DNA from: Flavitalea plasmicola
GTDB lineage: Bacteria > Bacteroidota > Bacteroidia > Chitinophagales > Chitinophagaceae
Length of the DNA stretch: 64,000 bases
Reading direction: 5' to 3'
Assembly (NCBI RefSeq): GCF_030546645.1
Contig: NZ_JAUOTO010000007.1
Span: forward strand, 1-64,000
Part shown: positions 1 to 8,425 of the stretch, piece after piece
Layout: every line of letters begins with the position of its first letter
Position numbering within the stretch: the stretch's first letter is position 1
Position numbers and translations under genes: made by a program
Notes under the pieces: generated by a model
Seen by the model: the letters and a program-made list of their open reading frames with translations, nothing else
Told to the model about the DNA's origin: nothing
Database searches by the model: none

Positions 1-315
1 ATGAGCGGAGCCCTGAGCTTGCTCAAAGGGCGCAGCGAGGCAACATCTCGTAAATTCCCGAAGGGAATTTGGCGGGCATTGAAAGCCCCCCAACAACGGA
101 TCACCGAAGGTAATCCGCCCACGACCTCAAAGACCGGCAAGACGCCGGAGGCGTCAGAGATGTTGATGAGCGGAGCCCTGAGCTTGCTCAAAGGGCGCAG
201 CGAGGCAACATCTCGTAAATTCCCGAAGGGAATTTGGCGGGCTTTGAAAGCCCCCCAACAACGGATCACCGAAGGTAATCCGCCCACGACCTCAAAGACC
301 GGCAAGACGCCGGAG
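1..315. repeat. 165-bp tandem repeat, two copies, hairpin-rich
   Basis: Copy 1 is 1-150 plus a 15-bp linker (151-165). Copy 2 is 166-315. The only difference seen is A78 versus T243. Each copy folds extensively: TGAGC/GCTCA at 14-18/21-25 extended by GCCC/GGGC; AAATTCCC-GAA-GGGAATTT at 52-70; CGGAT..ACC-GAA-GGT..ATCCG at 97-117; CCGGC/GCCGG at 134-148; and GACGCC/GGCGTC at 141-155. The linker GAGATGTTG (157-165) pairs with CAACATCTC (206-214), closing a long stem around copy 2. The array is cut by the window start, so the copy number is unknown. An open frame of 114 codons (1-345) runs through both copies, but the dense palindromes favour a structured RNA or a REP-like element over a protein. 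The function is unknown. Confidence 0.85.
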
Positions 316-347
316 AAAGACTTTCATATGGCAAGCAATCGTTAGAC

Positions 348-380
348 GGCCTTCTGTTTCCACAGAGGGCCTTTTTTTTT
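348..380 (+). terminator. Intrinsic terminator after the tandem repeats
   Basis: A GGCC..TCTGT stem (348-356) pairs with ACAGA..GGCC (362-371) and is followed by nine T residues (372-380). It lies 32 bases past the last repeat copy on the plus strand. Transcription through the repeats would therefore end here. Confidence 0.8.
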
Positions 381-598
381 CGACCCGCCCGTTCAGGTCG
401 ATCAATCCCGAGGTAAGAGATGCTCACGCCGGCCGTAAAGTCCTGTTGAAAGAAGAGGGTAGCCGTGCCGGCTTTGGACATCTCAAAGTTATTTTTAATT
501 GAGCGCGGAGACGCCAGCCCGTTTGTAGAAATAAGCCCGGAAGGGATCATCAGGAAGGCCCACAACTGGACTTTCAGTGGAAATAAACATCTTCTCAT
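380..598 (-). pseudogene. Possible gene remnant of unknown family
   Basis: An open frame starting with ATG at 598 runs leftwards and enters the terminator and repeat. Its first 70 or so residues look protein-like (alternating hydrophobic strands, for example WAFLMIPSGLI and ATLFFQQDFTAGVSISYLG). The remainder is antisense to the terminator and repeats and is unlikely to be protein. The strand pattern faintly recalls FMN-binding split-barrel (pyridoxamine 5'-phosphate oxidase-like) proteins. That is a guess. It may be a 5'-truncated leftover. Confidence 0.2.
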
Positions 599-610
599 CT
601 GTGAAAAATA

Positions 611-1333
611 TCAATTACAGTCATAGGTATACGTAGAGGTGGCCATATCATTGCTGCCGGATCCCTGTGTGGCGCTTATTATTTTTCCACTCGCATCGAA
701 AGTATAGGTGATGCTCTCCGTAACGCTTCCGCCACTGATGGATTTGACGAGGTGCCGCACCTTCTGGTACACCACTCCGAATTGAATCCACTGTCCCAAT
801 ACCTCCGGGTCGCCCGGCGCTGACGGCTTATCCGTGTAGTAGGAATAGATATAGCTGCCGCCGGCCTGGTCCACCTCCGTTATATCGCCATTGTTATATT
901 GATACGTGGCTTCGATGACACCACCGCCGTTGGTCTGTGAAGAAGTTTTTGTCAATTGCCGGTTGCTGTCATACGTAAACCTGTACACCGTGACATTGCT
1001 CGACCCCATGTGCATGATAATGTGATCGGCATCCCCATTGGCATTGAGGAACACCGTGTCGATGGCGGGCGATGTCCCTGTAATGTTGATGATGATCATA
1101 CCGCTGGCATAGGTAAAGCTCCTGGTATAGGAAGTGCTGCCATCCGAATACTGTACGTTGCTGAGCCTGCCATCGCTTCCATACGCAATGATATAATTCT
1201 CTGACCACCCATTGCCTTTCACCTGTAGTCCCGTCAGCTTGCAGGAGTTGTTGCTGGCTGGGTGATCACTCTTATGGCAGGATAGAAAGGTCGTTGCTCC
1301 GACAAGGACCGTCAATACAATCGATTTATGCAT
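611..1333 (-). CDS. Putative lipoprotein with YD-like repeats
   Basis: The product has 240 residues. The start at 1333 was chosen over a longer frame (to 1492) because it opens a signal peptide, MHKSIVLTVLVGATTFLSC, with a lipobox ending in LSC. Lipid attachment at that Cys would place it on the outer or inner membrane. The mature part has short strand-turn repeats such as YGSDGRLSNVQYSDG, FTYDSNRQLTKT and YTFDASGKIISA. These resemble the YD/RHS-like repeats of Bacteroidota surface lipoproteins. No catalytic motif is visible. It is transcribed divergently from the sensor kinase at 1563. Specific function is unknown; a surface carbohydrate or protein-binding role is only inference. Confidence 0.75.
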   Translation of the reverse strand: MHKSIVLTVLVGATTFLSCHKSDHPASNNSCKLTGLQVKGNGWSENYIIAYGSDGRLSNVQYSDGSTSYTRSFTYASGMIIINITGTSPAIDTVFLNANGDADHIIMHMGSSNVTVYRFTYDSNRQLTKTSSQTNGGGVIEATYQYNNGDITEVDQAGGSYIYSYYTDKPSAPGDPEVLGQWIQFGVVYQKVRHLVKSISGGSVTESITYTFDASGKIISATQGSGSNDMATSTYTYDCN

Positions 1334-1562
1334 TGTCAATGTTTTATTTGTTTCAGGACCCGAAACTAGCCTTCCGCATCTTTTCCTGCAACGCACCTTT
1401 CGCCGGCGGAGGCAGATTTCGCGTAACTGGTCCGTCAAAGCCGGGCGCCGGCAGCATAGCCGGATCCGCCTCTTACGCAATACTTCCACCATCTGCCCTT
1501 ATCCGGGTCTTTTATCAGCGCTTTTTATTATTTTTCCAAGGTGGAACCTCCATTGACTGCAC

Positions 1563-4500
1563 ATGCGTAACTTCTTTTTATCGATATTGATGCTCATATT
1601 GGGAGCAGTTGCAACAGGGCAATCCTTTCCCGGGCTGCAATTCAACCACCTTACCACCGACGGCGGACTTAGCAGCAATACCACCACCTGCATGACGGAG
1701 GACAAACTGGGGTTTATCTGGATCGGCACCGATAATGGTCTCAACCGTTGCGATGGCTATCGGGTAAAACAGTATTTCCACCACGATGCGGATAGTAATT
1801 CACTGGTGTTTAGCGATATCCAAACACTATATTGCGACAGGAAAGGACGCATCTGGATCACCACCGGCGGCGGCGTCAGCTGCTTTCTGCCGGATAAGAA
1901 TGTTTTCGTGAACTATTCCACGGAAATGCCATCCCCCAGGCGACTAAGGAACAATAACAGCGTTTCGGTGATGGAAGAGAAGGACGGTACGATGTACCTT
2001 ACCAATCAGAAAGATGTCATCTGTCAGGTGCAGGACGACATGAGCCTGCGGGAAATAAAAGTACGAACAGCGCCCTTTTTTTACGAAAAGACCCTCAAAG
2101 AAGGATACGAAGGGATCATGTCCGACCATGATGGAAAAAGATGGGCCTATTGTGCCAATCGGATCTACCTCCTCGACCCATCCGGCATCCAACCCATTCA
2201 GACATTTGACTTCTCCCGCCAGTTGGCCCACGCATCCATCCGTCATATCCTGCAAGACCAGGAAGGCCGCTACTGGATCAGCACCTGGGGAGCATCCTTA
2301 TGGCTCTTCGAGCCTGCCAGTGGAAAATTAAAACTGGCCCACAACCTGCCTGTAACAGATATCCTCGAATGGCGTTACAACGATCAAAACTGGCTGGTGG
2401 CCGAAGCCCTTTATTCGGGCGTCTACCTGCTCGATCAGAAGGGCGAATCGTTCAAAAAGCTGGCTTGGAATCCCGCCGATCCACACTCACTGGAGGGAAC
2501 ATTGTTCATTTCCCTGTACGCGGACAGCCGCAAGAACCTATGGATCTGCACTAACCGGGGAGTGAATTACGTGCAGGCTTCGGGAAAGATCTTCGATATC
2601 CATCCCGTGACCCAACCCGGCCGGCCCGACTACGAAAGGACATCGACAGGAATTGCCTTCAGCTTTTTCGAAGACAGCGGCACCACCTGGCTCTCTACCA
2701 GGTTTAAAGCGACTTTTGCCTATGATAAGGACATGCGGCTGAAGAAATACTTTACCAGCCTGTATCCACTGTCCGCCACGGCCAACAGATGGTCTCTCAA
2801 TGCATACTATTTCTTCAAAAGAGGGTCCGATCTGTACATCAGCACCGACAGCGGTCTGGTCGTATATGATCTGCTTCGTGCATCGACAAGATTGTACTTC
2901 CCGCCCGCAGCGGAAAAAGACGGCGCCTTCCGCACCATTGTCGCGCTGGACAGCAGCCGTATACTCATTCGTACGGTGAACAAAGGACTGTTTATTTTCA
3001 ACACCGTCACCAGGACATTCATAGGCCATCTTTCCGCCCAGGATTCCACGGCCGGCGCGCTGCCAGGAAGATTGAACTACCTGTTGAAGACATCGAAGGG
3101 GGACTTGTTCCTCAGCAGCAACGAGGGCAGGAACCTCGTAAGATACGTTCCCGCGCAAGGCCGGTGTGTGCCTGTAACACCTTCTAATGACTCCATCTAT
3201 CACCTCCTCTCGAAAGGGATCTATGGGATGGAGGAGGACAAACAAGGCAGAATATGGCTGGCCGCGAGCAATGGGATCTTCATTTACAACGCAAAGGAAA
3301 ACATCATAGAAGAGCATTTCACCGCAGACGGCAGGATGGGCGCCATGTTCAGGATATGTTTCGACACGGCGCAGAACGCCTGGGCCAACGGCAATTCCGG
3401 GGTTTGGTGTTACATCGCATCAAAGAAAAAATGGATCACCTTCAATGGCCGCGACGGTCTCCCTGGCAGCGATTTCGCCGGATTTATCAGTCCTGACAAA
3501 AAGGGGGAGATCATCGCCGGGCTCGAAGGAGCCATTGCCGTATTCCACCCGGAAAAATTGAATTTTGTCAGCAGCCAGCTTCCTGCCATCATTACTGAAG
3601 CGGCGGCCACCGACAGTTCGCTGCTGTTCCCTCTTGGCACCGGGCAGGAAAAAAAGCTCCGGCTCCCTGCAGGCCGGAATTCTTTTTCCGTAGACTTTGC
3701 CATACCCGGCTATTACAACACAGCCTCGCTGCATTATCTTTATAAGCTGGAGCCCCTGATGAATGAGTTCAGGGCCAACGACAATGGACATATCAATTTC
3801 AACGGCCTCATGCCAGGCCATTACACCCTGTATGTGAAGGGCGAGGACAAGACGGGCGACCTGAATGCCCGGGAAGATAAGATGGACATCATGATAGCCC
3901 CGTTCTGGTACCAGTCCTGGTGGTTCAGGACATCGGCGTTGGGGATACTGGCCGCCCTGGTCATCTTCCTTGTCAAAAGACGTATCTCAACCATCCGGAA
4001 CGAATCGGCCCTCAGACAAAAGGTCGTCGAGACAGAAATGCAGGCTCTGCGCGCGCAGATGGATCCCCACTTTATTTTCAATAGCCTCAGCAGCATCGAG
4101 AACTTCATCATGCAGAATGAAAAAAGGCTGGCCAGCGATTATCTCAATAAATTCGCCTGGCTTATACGGATGATCCTCGACAGCAGCCGCAATGAACTGA
4201 TACCCCTGGCGAAGGATATGGAAGCCCTGCAGCTGTACATCGATCTGGAGCAGATATCCTGTAATAATAAATTCATTTACAAGGCCATCATCGATCCCGT
4301 CCTGCTGAATGAGGACTATCACGTACCTCCCCTGCTCATCCAACCTTACGTGGAAAACGCCATTGTACACGGACTGATGCCCAGCCGGAGCGAGGACCTG
4401 GCCCTGGTGGTCATTGCAAGGCTGGAAGCCGACAGGATCAGGTATATCGTAGAAGACAATGGCATCGGAAGACAACAGGCGCAGCAATACAAGGCCAGCA

Positions 4501-4664
4501 ACAAGCCCTTTCACAAAAGCGTGGGATTGAAGATCACCGAAGAGAGGATAAATATATTCAACCGTCAGACCGGGAGCAATGGTTCAGTCGTTATCACCGA
4601 CCTGTACGACAAGTATGACATGCCCAGGGGCACCCGGGTTGAGATCACTATTAAAGCTATGTAA
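1563..4664 (+). CDS. LytS-type sensor histidine kinase with two-component propeller
   Basis: This 1033-residue protein has a signal peptide (residues 1-20). A long periplasmic sensor of Reg_prop repeats follows (motifs such as LGFIWIGTDNGLNRCDG, GRIWITTGGGVSCF, GRYWISTWGASLW, GRIWLAASNGIFIY), then a Y_Y_Y-type domain (about 690-785). One membrane helix lies near 790-805, followed by a short coiled coil and a LytS/YehU-type kinase. The phospho-acceptor motif DPHFIFNSLSSIENFI sits near residue 833 and the ATP-binding N box VENAIVHG near 929. The family senses an extracellular signal, often a glycan, and phosphorylates a LytTR regulator. The stop codon is one base from the next start (4666), so it is cotranscribed with its regulator. 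The ligand cannot be read from sequence. Confidence 0.95.
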   Translation: MRNFFLSILMLILGAVATGQSFPGLQFNHLTTDGGLSSNTTTCMTEDKLGFIWIGTDNGLNRCDGYRVKQYFHHDADSNSLVFSDIQTLYCDRKGRIWITTGGGVSCFLPDKNVFVNYSTEMPSPRRLRNNNSVSVMEEKDGTMYLTNQKDVICQVQDDMSLREIKVRTAPFFYEKTLKEGYEGIMSDHDGKRWAYCANRIYLLDPSGIQPIQTFDFSRQLAHASIRHILQDQEGRYWISTWGASLWLFEPASGKLKLAHNLPVTDILEWRYNDQNWLVAEALYSGVYLLDQKGESFKKLAWNPADPHSLEGTLFISLYADSRKNLWICTNRGVNYVQASGKIFDIHPVTQPGRPDYERTSTGIAFSFFEDSGTTWLSTRFKATFAYDKDMRLKKYFTSLYPLSATANRWSLNAYYFFKRGSDLYISTDSGLVVYDLLRASTRLYFPPAAEKDGAFRTIVALDSSRILIRTVNKGLFIFNTVTRTFIGHLSAQDSTAGALPGRLNYLLKTSKGDLFLSSNEGRNLVRYVPAQGRCVPVTPSNDSIYHLLSKGIYGMEEDKQGRIWLAASNGIFIYNAKENIIEEHFTADGRMGAMFRICFDTAQNAWANGNSGVWCYIASKKKWITFNGRDGLPGSDFAGFISPDKKGEIIAGLEGAIAVFHPEKLNFVSSQLPAIITEAAATDSSLLFPLGTGQEKKLRLPAGRNSFSVDFAIPGYYNTASLHYLYKLEPLMNEFRANDNGHINFNGLMPGHYTLYVKGEDKTGDLNAREDKMDIMIAPFWYQSWWFRTSALGILAALVIFLVKRRISTIRNESALRQKVVETEMQALRAQMDPHFIFNSLSSIENFIMQNEKRLASDYLNKFAWLIRMILDSSRNELIPLAKDMEALQLYIDLEQISCNNKFIYKAIIDPVLLNEDYHVPPLLIQPYVENAIVHGLMPSRSEDLALVVIARLEADRIRYIVEDNGIGRQQAQQYKASNKPFHKSVGLKITEERINIFNRQTGSNGSVVITDLYDKYDMPRGTRVEITIKAM

Positions 4665-4665
4665 C

Positions 4666-5415
4666 ATGCAGCCGCTCAATGCCATTATTGTGGACGACAA
4701 CTTCAATAGCCTCCAAAACCTCCGCCAGAAGCTGGCCGAGTTCTGTCCCGACATTAAGGTACTGGCCGTCACCCAATCGCCTGAAGAAGCCATCACGCTG
4801 CTGAGGCAGCTCCACCCGGACGTGCTCTTCCTGGATATCGAAATGCCGCGGATGAATGGTTTTCGCATGCTGGACGAGCTGGATGAATATGATTTCGATG
4901 TTGTATTCACCACCGCTTATAACCATTATGCCATCGACGCCATCCGGATCAGCGCATTCGACTACCTCACCAAGCCCATCGCCATCAAAGACCTGCAGCA
5001 GGCAGTGGAACGATTGATCGCAACCCACGATCTGCACACCCGGCAAAAGCTTGAATTGTTGAGACAGTCATTTACGGACGCCAAAAGCCAGGAAGACAGG
5101 ATCGCCATCCCGACAGGTGAGGGGCTGGAATTCATACCCATCAGCCTCATCGCGCGCATCGAATCCAGTTCCAATTACGCGAAGATCTTTCTGACGGATG
5201 GCAGGAACCTCGTGGTTACCCGGCTGCTGAAGGATTTCGAGGCCATGCTGCAGCCGTATCATTTTTACCGCATTCACCATTCCCATCTCGTCAATCTGAA
5301 ATACGTCAGGAAATATATCCGGGGCGACGGCGGCCAGGTCGTCATGGAGAATGGCGACGTCATTGATGTAGCCCGGAGAAAAAAGGAAGATTTCCTGAAG
5401 CTGTTCGCCATTTGA
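4666..5415 (+). CDS. LytTR-family response regulator
   Basis: The product has 249 residues. The start at 4666 directly follows the kinase stop. A longer frame begins inside the kinase gene and is rejected. The receiver domain (about 5-120) has the acidic pocket VDD at 9-11, the phospho-acceptor Asp57 in LFLDIEMP and the switch Lys in YLTKP. A LytTR DNA-binding domain follows (about 150-245), with motifs such as RIESSSNYAKIFL and YRIHHSHLVNLKYV. It is very probably the partner of the adjacent LytS-type kinase and would activate or repress a nearby or remote regulon. Downstream lies a short AGCT-rich repeat and a convergent gene. Confidence 0.95.
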   Translation: MQPLNAIIVDDNFNSLQNLRQKLAEFCPDIKVLAVTQSPEEAITLLRQLHPDVLFLDIEMPRMNGFRMLDELDEYDFDVVFTTAYNHYAIDAIRISAFDYLTKPIAIKDLQQAVERLIATHDLHTRQKLELLRQSFTDAKSQEDRIAIPTGEGLEFIPISLIARIESSSNYAKIFLTDGRNLVVTRLLKDFEAMLQPYHFYRIHHSHLVNLKYVRKYIRGDGGQVVMENGDVIDVARRKKEDFLKLFAI

Positions 5416-5418
5416 TTC

Positions 5419-5456
5419 AGCTACCAGCTATGAGCTGCGAGCTACCAGCTACGAGC
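5419..5456. repeat. AGCTACCAGC-type short intergenic repeat
   Basis: This is an imperfect tandem of AGCTACCAGCT / ATGAGCTGCG units in the convergent gap between the LytTR gene and the MBL hydrolase gene. Part of the motif recurs towards 5490. The same word family appears at 21688-21788. It is probably a dispersed intergenic repeat of this genome. Confidence 0.6.
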
Positions 5457-5477
5457 AAAGGTTTTAATAAGTCCAGC

Positions 5478-6254
5478 TCACAGCTCAATCACCAGCCCGT
5501 CATAAGCCAGCTCCATCCCCTCCGGCAAACTATGATTCACCTCCGCATGGAAACCCAGCTGATGGCTGATATGTGTGAAATAAGCCCGGGGTATCTCCAG
5601 CTCCCGTACAAGATCGATGGCTTCCTGCAATGTATAGTGGGAAATATGCTTTTCGTGACGCAGCGCATTCAACACGATGACCTCGCTGCCCCTTATCTTT
5701 TCCTTCTCCTCCTCCTCAATACGATTGGCATCCGTGATATAAGTAAAATCACCAAATCGAAAACCCAGCACAGGCATCTGCAAATGCCATACAAGGATAG
5801 GACGCACGCCGATGTCCCCTACTGTAAAAGGATCGCTCTCTATCCTGTTGAGCCGGATGTCCGGTATCCCGGGATACTTCATTTCCGCAAATACATAAGG
5901 GAATTCACGGACGATGGTCTCCTGCGTCATCTCATTCGCATAGACATTCATGGGCTGCTGCTGGAAATAATTATACGCGCGTACGTCATCCAATCCCGCC
6001 AGATGATCTTTATGAGGATGGGTGAAGACGACGCCGTCCAGTGTCCGGACGTTCGCCCGAAGCATCTGGCACCTGAAATCAGGCGTAGTATCTACAACAA
6101 GGGTGGTAGTGGGCGATTGAACAAGAATGCTGCTGCGGAGCCGCTTGTCCTTCTTATCCAGCGATGCGCATATCGCACAGGGACAGGCGATCATGGGAAC
6201 CCCCGTACTGGTGCCCGTGCCCAGAAAAGTGATCTTTAAAGATGGATAGCTCAC
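5478..6254 (-). CDS. MBL-fold metallo-hydrolase, PhnP/RNase Z-like
   Basis: The product has 258 residues and starts with GTG at 6254. The beta-lactamase-like fold is shown by FLGTGTSTGVP at the N terminus, the metal-binding motif THPHKDHLAGLDD, a DTTPDFR strand and later His residues (ILVWHLQMP, YFTHISHQLG). The C-x-C-x2-C group ACPCAICAS after the first strand is typical of the PhnP-like branch of cyclic phosphodiesterases. A phosphodiesterase activity is inferred from the family; the substrate is unknown. A -7-like box lies four bases upstream of the GTG (6259-6266). The plus-strand frame across the same interval is an antisense shadow. Confidence 0.9.
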   Translation of the reverse strand: MSYPSLKITFLGTGTSTGVPMIACPCAICASLDKKDKRLRSSILVQSPTTTLVVDTTPDFRCQMLRANVRTLDGVVFTHPHKDHLAGLDDVRAYNYFQQQPMNVYANEMTQETIVREFPYVFAEMKYPGIPDIRLNRIESDPFTVGDIGVRPILVWHLQMPVLGFRFGDFTYITDANRIEEEEKEKIRGSEVIVLNALRHEKHISHYTLQEAIDLVRELEIPRAYFTHISHQLGFHAEVNHSLPEGMELAYDGLVIEL

Positions 6255-6258
6255 TGGT

Positions 6259-6266
6259 TAAAGGTA
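6259..6266 (-). promoter_or_regulatory. -7 box TACCTTTA for the MBL hydrolase gene
   Basis: On the minus strand TACCTTTA (seven of eight matches to TAnnTTTG) is followed by ACCA and then the GTG start at 6254. Transcription would start at or within one or two bases of the start codon. Confidence 0.35.
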
Positions 6267-6306
6267 AGTGGAATTTGCTTACTGAACGGAGACCACGGTC
6301 ACTCCT

Positions 6307-6585
6307 TTACTCGTTGTCCACCGAATGGTGCATAGCAAGAATGTCGTCATATATTTTTTTGACCTCGGGGCTCAGGTTCTCAGGCGTGATCTTCAATTGA
6401 GGGATAATATCCACCAGGGTATTGATACGACCCTCCAGCTGGAGGAATTTGTTCAGCACCACCACTTTCCGCTGCTCCAGGATACAATAGCCGCTCTGGA
6501 AATTACCTCTCTCATAGCGAACGATGTATTCTGCCTCATCCAGCACCCGCTCGATCTTGTCTAATGTGGTTTGGGTATACTTCAT
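6307..6585 (-). CDS. Conserved small hypothetical protein
   Basis: The product has 92 residues, is charged and mostly helical, with no signal peptide or membrane segment. It starts MKYTQTTLDKIERVLDEAEY. The sequence looks like a conserved cytosolic Bacteroidota protein, but no family is recognised. It sits between the MBL hydrolase and porX, all on the minus strand, with gaps of 52 and 138 bases. The plus-strand frames overlapping it are shadows. Confidence 0.75.
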   Translation of the reverse strand: MKYTQTTLDKIERVLDEAEYIVRYERGNFQSGYCILEQRKVVVLNKFLQLEGRINTLVDIIPQLKITPENLSPEVKKIYDDILAMHHSVDNE

Positions 6586-6723
6586 TCGTTCTCAATGTCT
6601 TTTTTAATGGCCGAACACAGTCGCTCCGCTCGTGCCATATACAGCCTAAAGGTACTAAATACCCCGCCTACCTACCCCTTGGCCCCTTCGATTTTATCCA
6701 CAGCATCCCCATATTTGTGGATA

Positions 6724-8286
6724 TCAACCATTCTTACTGGTCATACGGATCACCGGGATGATCATTTCTTCCAGGCTGATGCCCCCATGCTGGAAAGTAT
6801 TGCGGTAATAATTGACATAATAGTTGTAATTATTAGGATAGCATAAGAATCCGTCCCCTCTGGCAAAGATAAACGACGAATTCACGGTAGGCACCGGCAG
6901 CCCCGCCTCCTTGGGATCCCGGAAGGCCAGCACCTCTTTGGCCTCGTAATTCAGGTTACGGCCATGCTTATAACGGAGATTGGTAGTGGTTTGCTTGTCG
7001 CCAATGACCTTATACGGCGTTTTTACCCGCACACTGCCATGGTCAGTGGCCAGGATAAGGTTGATCTTCTTGTCCGCGATCTTCTTCAGGGCCTGGTGCA
7101 GGGGCGAATGCTCGAACCAGCTGGCCGTAATGCTGCGATAGCTCGTCTCGTCGCTTGCCAGCTCCTTGAGCACCTCCATCTCCGTACGGGCATGGCTTAG
7201 CATATCCACAAAATTGTAGACGATGACATTGATGTCATTGTTCAAAAGGTTATGGATATTGTTCACCAGGTCCTGTCCCGCCTGGTAATTCAGCACTTTC
7301 GTATAGGAGAATTTCAGATCGTCCCGCTTCAGTCTTTTCATCTGGGCGCGGAAAAAATCCTCTTCATACAAGTTTTTTCCTCCTTCCTCGTCGTCATTCT
7401 TCCATTGATTGGGAAACTGCTTTTCAATGTCGATGGGCATCAATCCCGCAAAAATAGCATTCCGGCTATATTGGGTCGCCGTAGGCAATATGCTGTAAAA
7501 ACTATCCTCTTCCGCTATGCGAAAATTTTCTGCGAAGATGGGCTGGATGGCCTTCCACTGGTCTATCCGGAGATTGTCCAGCAGCAGAAAAAAAGTAGGC
7601 GTCCCCTTCTCCACATGCGGCATCACTTTAAAGCGGAACAAAGTATGGGACATGATAGGCCCTTCCTCCGCCCTGGGATTGACCCAACGCGCATAGTTCT
7701 TCGAGATGAATTTGAAAAACTCCGTATTGGCCTCCTGCTTCTGGGTCTGGAAAACTTCCCGCATTTCCGGGCTATCCGACTTCTCCATCTCCAGCTCCCA
7801 ATACACCAGCTTTTTATAAATATCCATCCACTCGTTGTAGTTCGGATTGCTGTTGAGCGCCATGAAAAGACTGCGAAACTCCTGCTGATAGGCCGTGGTC
7901 GTCTTCTCTGCCACCAACCTTTTATTATCGATGATCTTCTTCAGGCTCAGCAGCACCTGGTTGGGGTTCACCGGCTTGATCAGATAATCGGTGATCTGGC
8001 TCCCGATGGCATCGTCCATCAGGTTCTCCGTCTCATTCTTCGTGATCAGCACCACGGGCATCTGCTGATTGACCTCCTTGATCTTGGCCAGGGTCTCCAG
8101 ACCCGTGATACCAGGCATCGTCTCATCCAGCAGGACCACATCGATGGGGTTCTCCTTTACAAAATCGATCGCGTCAAAACCATTGGTCATTCCCTTCACC
8201 TCGTAACCCTTGTTCTCCAAAAAAAGGATCTGAGACCGTAAACTTTCTATTTCATCGTCGACCCATAGTATTTTTCCGAGAGACAT
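6724..8286 (-). CDS. porX: PorX-like response regulator with PglZ domain
   Basis: The product has 520 residues from the ATG at 8286. A GTG eight codons upstream (8310) is possible, but the family starts with MxxxKILWVDDE. The receiver domain is residues 1-125, with D10/D11, phospho-acceptor Asp54 in VVLLDETMPG and Lys in YLIKP. The C-terminal half is a PglZ, alkaline-phosphatase-like domain with VTPFFLLLDNLRIDQW (metal site), YSILPTATQYSRNAIF and ILATDHGSVRVK. In Porphyromonas PorX controls the type IX secretion system through the ECF sigma factor SigP and also hydrolyses cyclic oligonucleotides. Those roles are family knowledge. A divergent HD-domain gene shares its promoter region, with a -7 box at 8345-8352. 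This gene implies a T9SS elsewhere in the genome. Confidence 0.95.
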   Translation of the reverse strand: MSLGKILWVDDEIESLRSQILFLENKGYEVKGMTNGFDAIDFVKENPIDVVLLDETMPGITGLETLAKIKEVNQQMPVVLITKNETENLMDDAIGSQITDYLIKPVNPNQVLLSLKKIIDNKRLVAEKTTTAYQQEFRSLFMALNSNPNYNEWMDIYKKLVYWELEMEKSDSPEMREVFQTQKQEANTEFFKFISKNYARWVNPRAEEGPIMSHTLFRFKVMPHVEKGTPTFFLLLDNLRIDQWKAIQPIFAENFRIAEEDSFYSILPTATQYSRNAIFAGLMPIDIEKQFPNQWKNDDEEGGKNLYEEDFFRAQMKRLKRDDLKFSYTKVLNYQAGQDLVNNIHNLLNNDINVIVYNFVDMLSHARTEMEVLKELASDETSYRSITASWFEHSPLHQALKKIADKKINLILATDHGSVRVKTPYKVIGDKQTTTNLRYKHGRNLNYEAKEVLAFRDPKEAGLPVPTVNSSFIFARGDGFLCYPNNYNYYVNYYRNTFQHGGISLEEMIIPVIRMTSKNG

Positions 8287-8344
8287 ATTTTTTTCTATTT
8301 TATTTTGCACCGGTTCAAAAACAATCGCTGGCCGAAGGCGGGAT

Positions 8345-8352
8345 CAAAGGTA
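8345..8352 (-). promoter_or_regulatory. -7 box TACCTTTG for porX
   Basis: TACCTTTG on the minus strand is a full match to the Bacteroidota -7 consensus TAnnTTTG. It lies 58 bases upstream of the porX ATG. No clear -33 TTTG is seen. Confidence 0.35.
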
Positions 8353-8378
8353 AATTTATATTATCCGACCCGTATTTG

Positions 8379-8386
8379 TAGATTTG
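8379..8386 (+). promoter_or_regulatory. -7 box TAGATTTG for the HD hydrolase gene
   Basis: TAGATTTG on the plus strand fits TAnnTTTG. It lies 39 bases upstream of the ATG at 8426, back to back with the porX box. The -33 element is not obvious. Confidence 0.3.
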
Positions 8387-8425
8387 AAGATTGTTTAAGA
8401 TCGTTTTAACAAAACTCAAACAAGA

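Noticed and set aside
1-315. CRISPR array
   Set aside because: Only two 150-bp copies with a 15-bp linker; repeat and spacer sizes do not fit, and no cas genes are near.
1334-1492. N-terminal extension of the lipoprotein frame
   Set aside because: Arg/Cys-rich stretch before a good lipoprotein signal peptide.
5412-6239. 275-codon plus-strand frame over the MBL hydrolase
   Set aside because: Antisense shadow; the minus strand has the HxHxDH motif.
7252-8241. 329-codon plus-strand frame over porX
   Set aside because: His/Leu-rich antisense shadow of the PorX gene.
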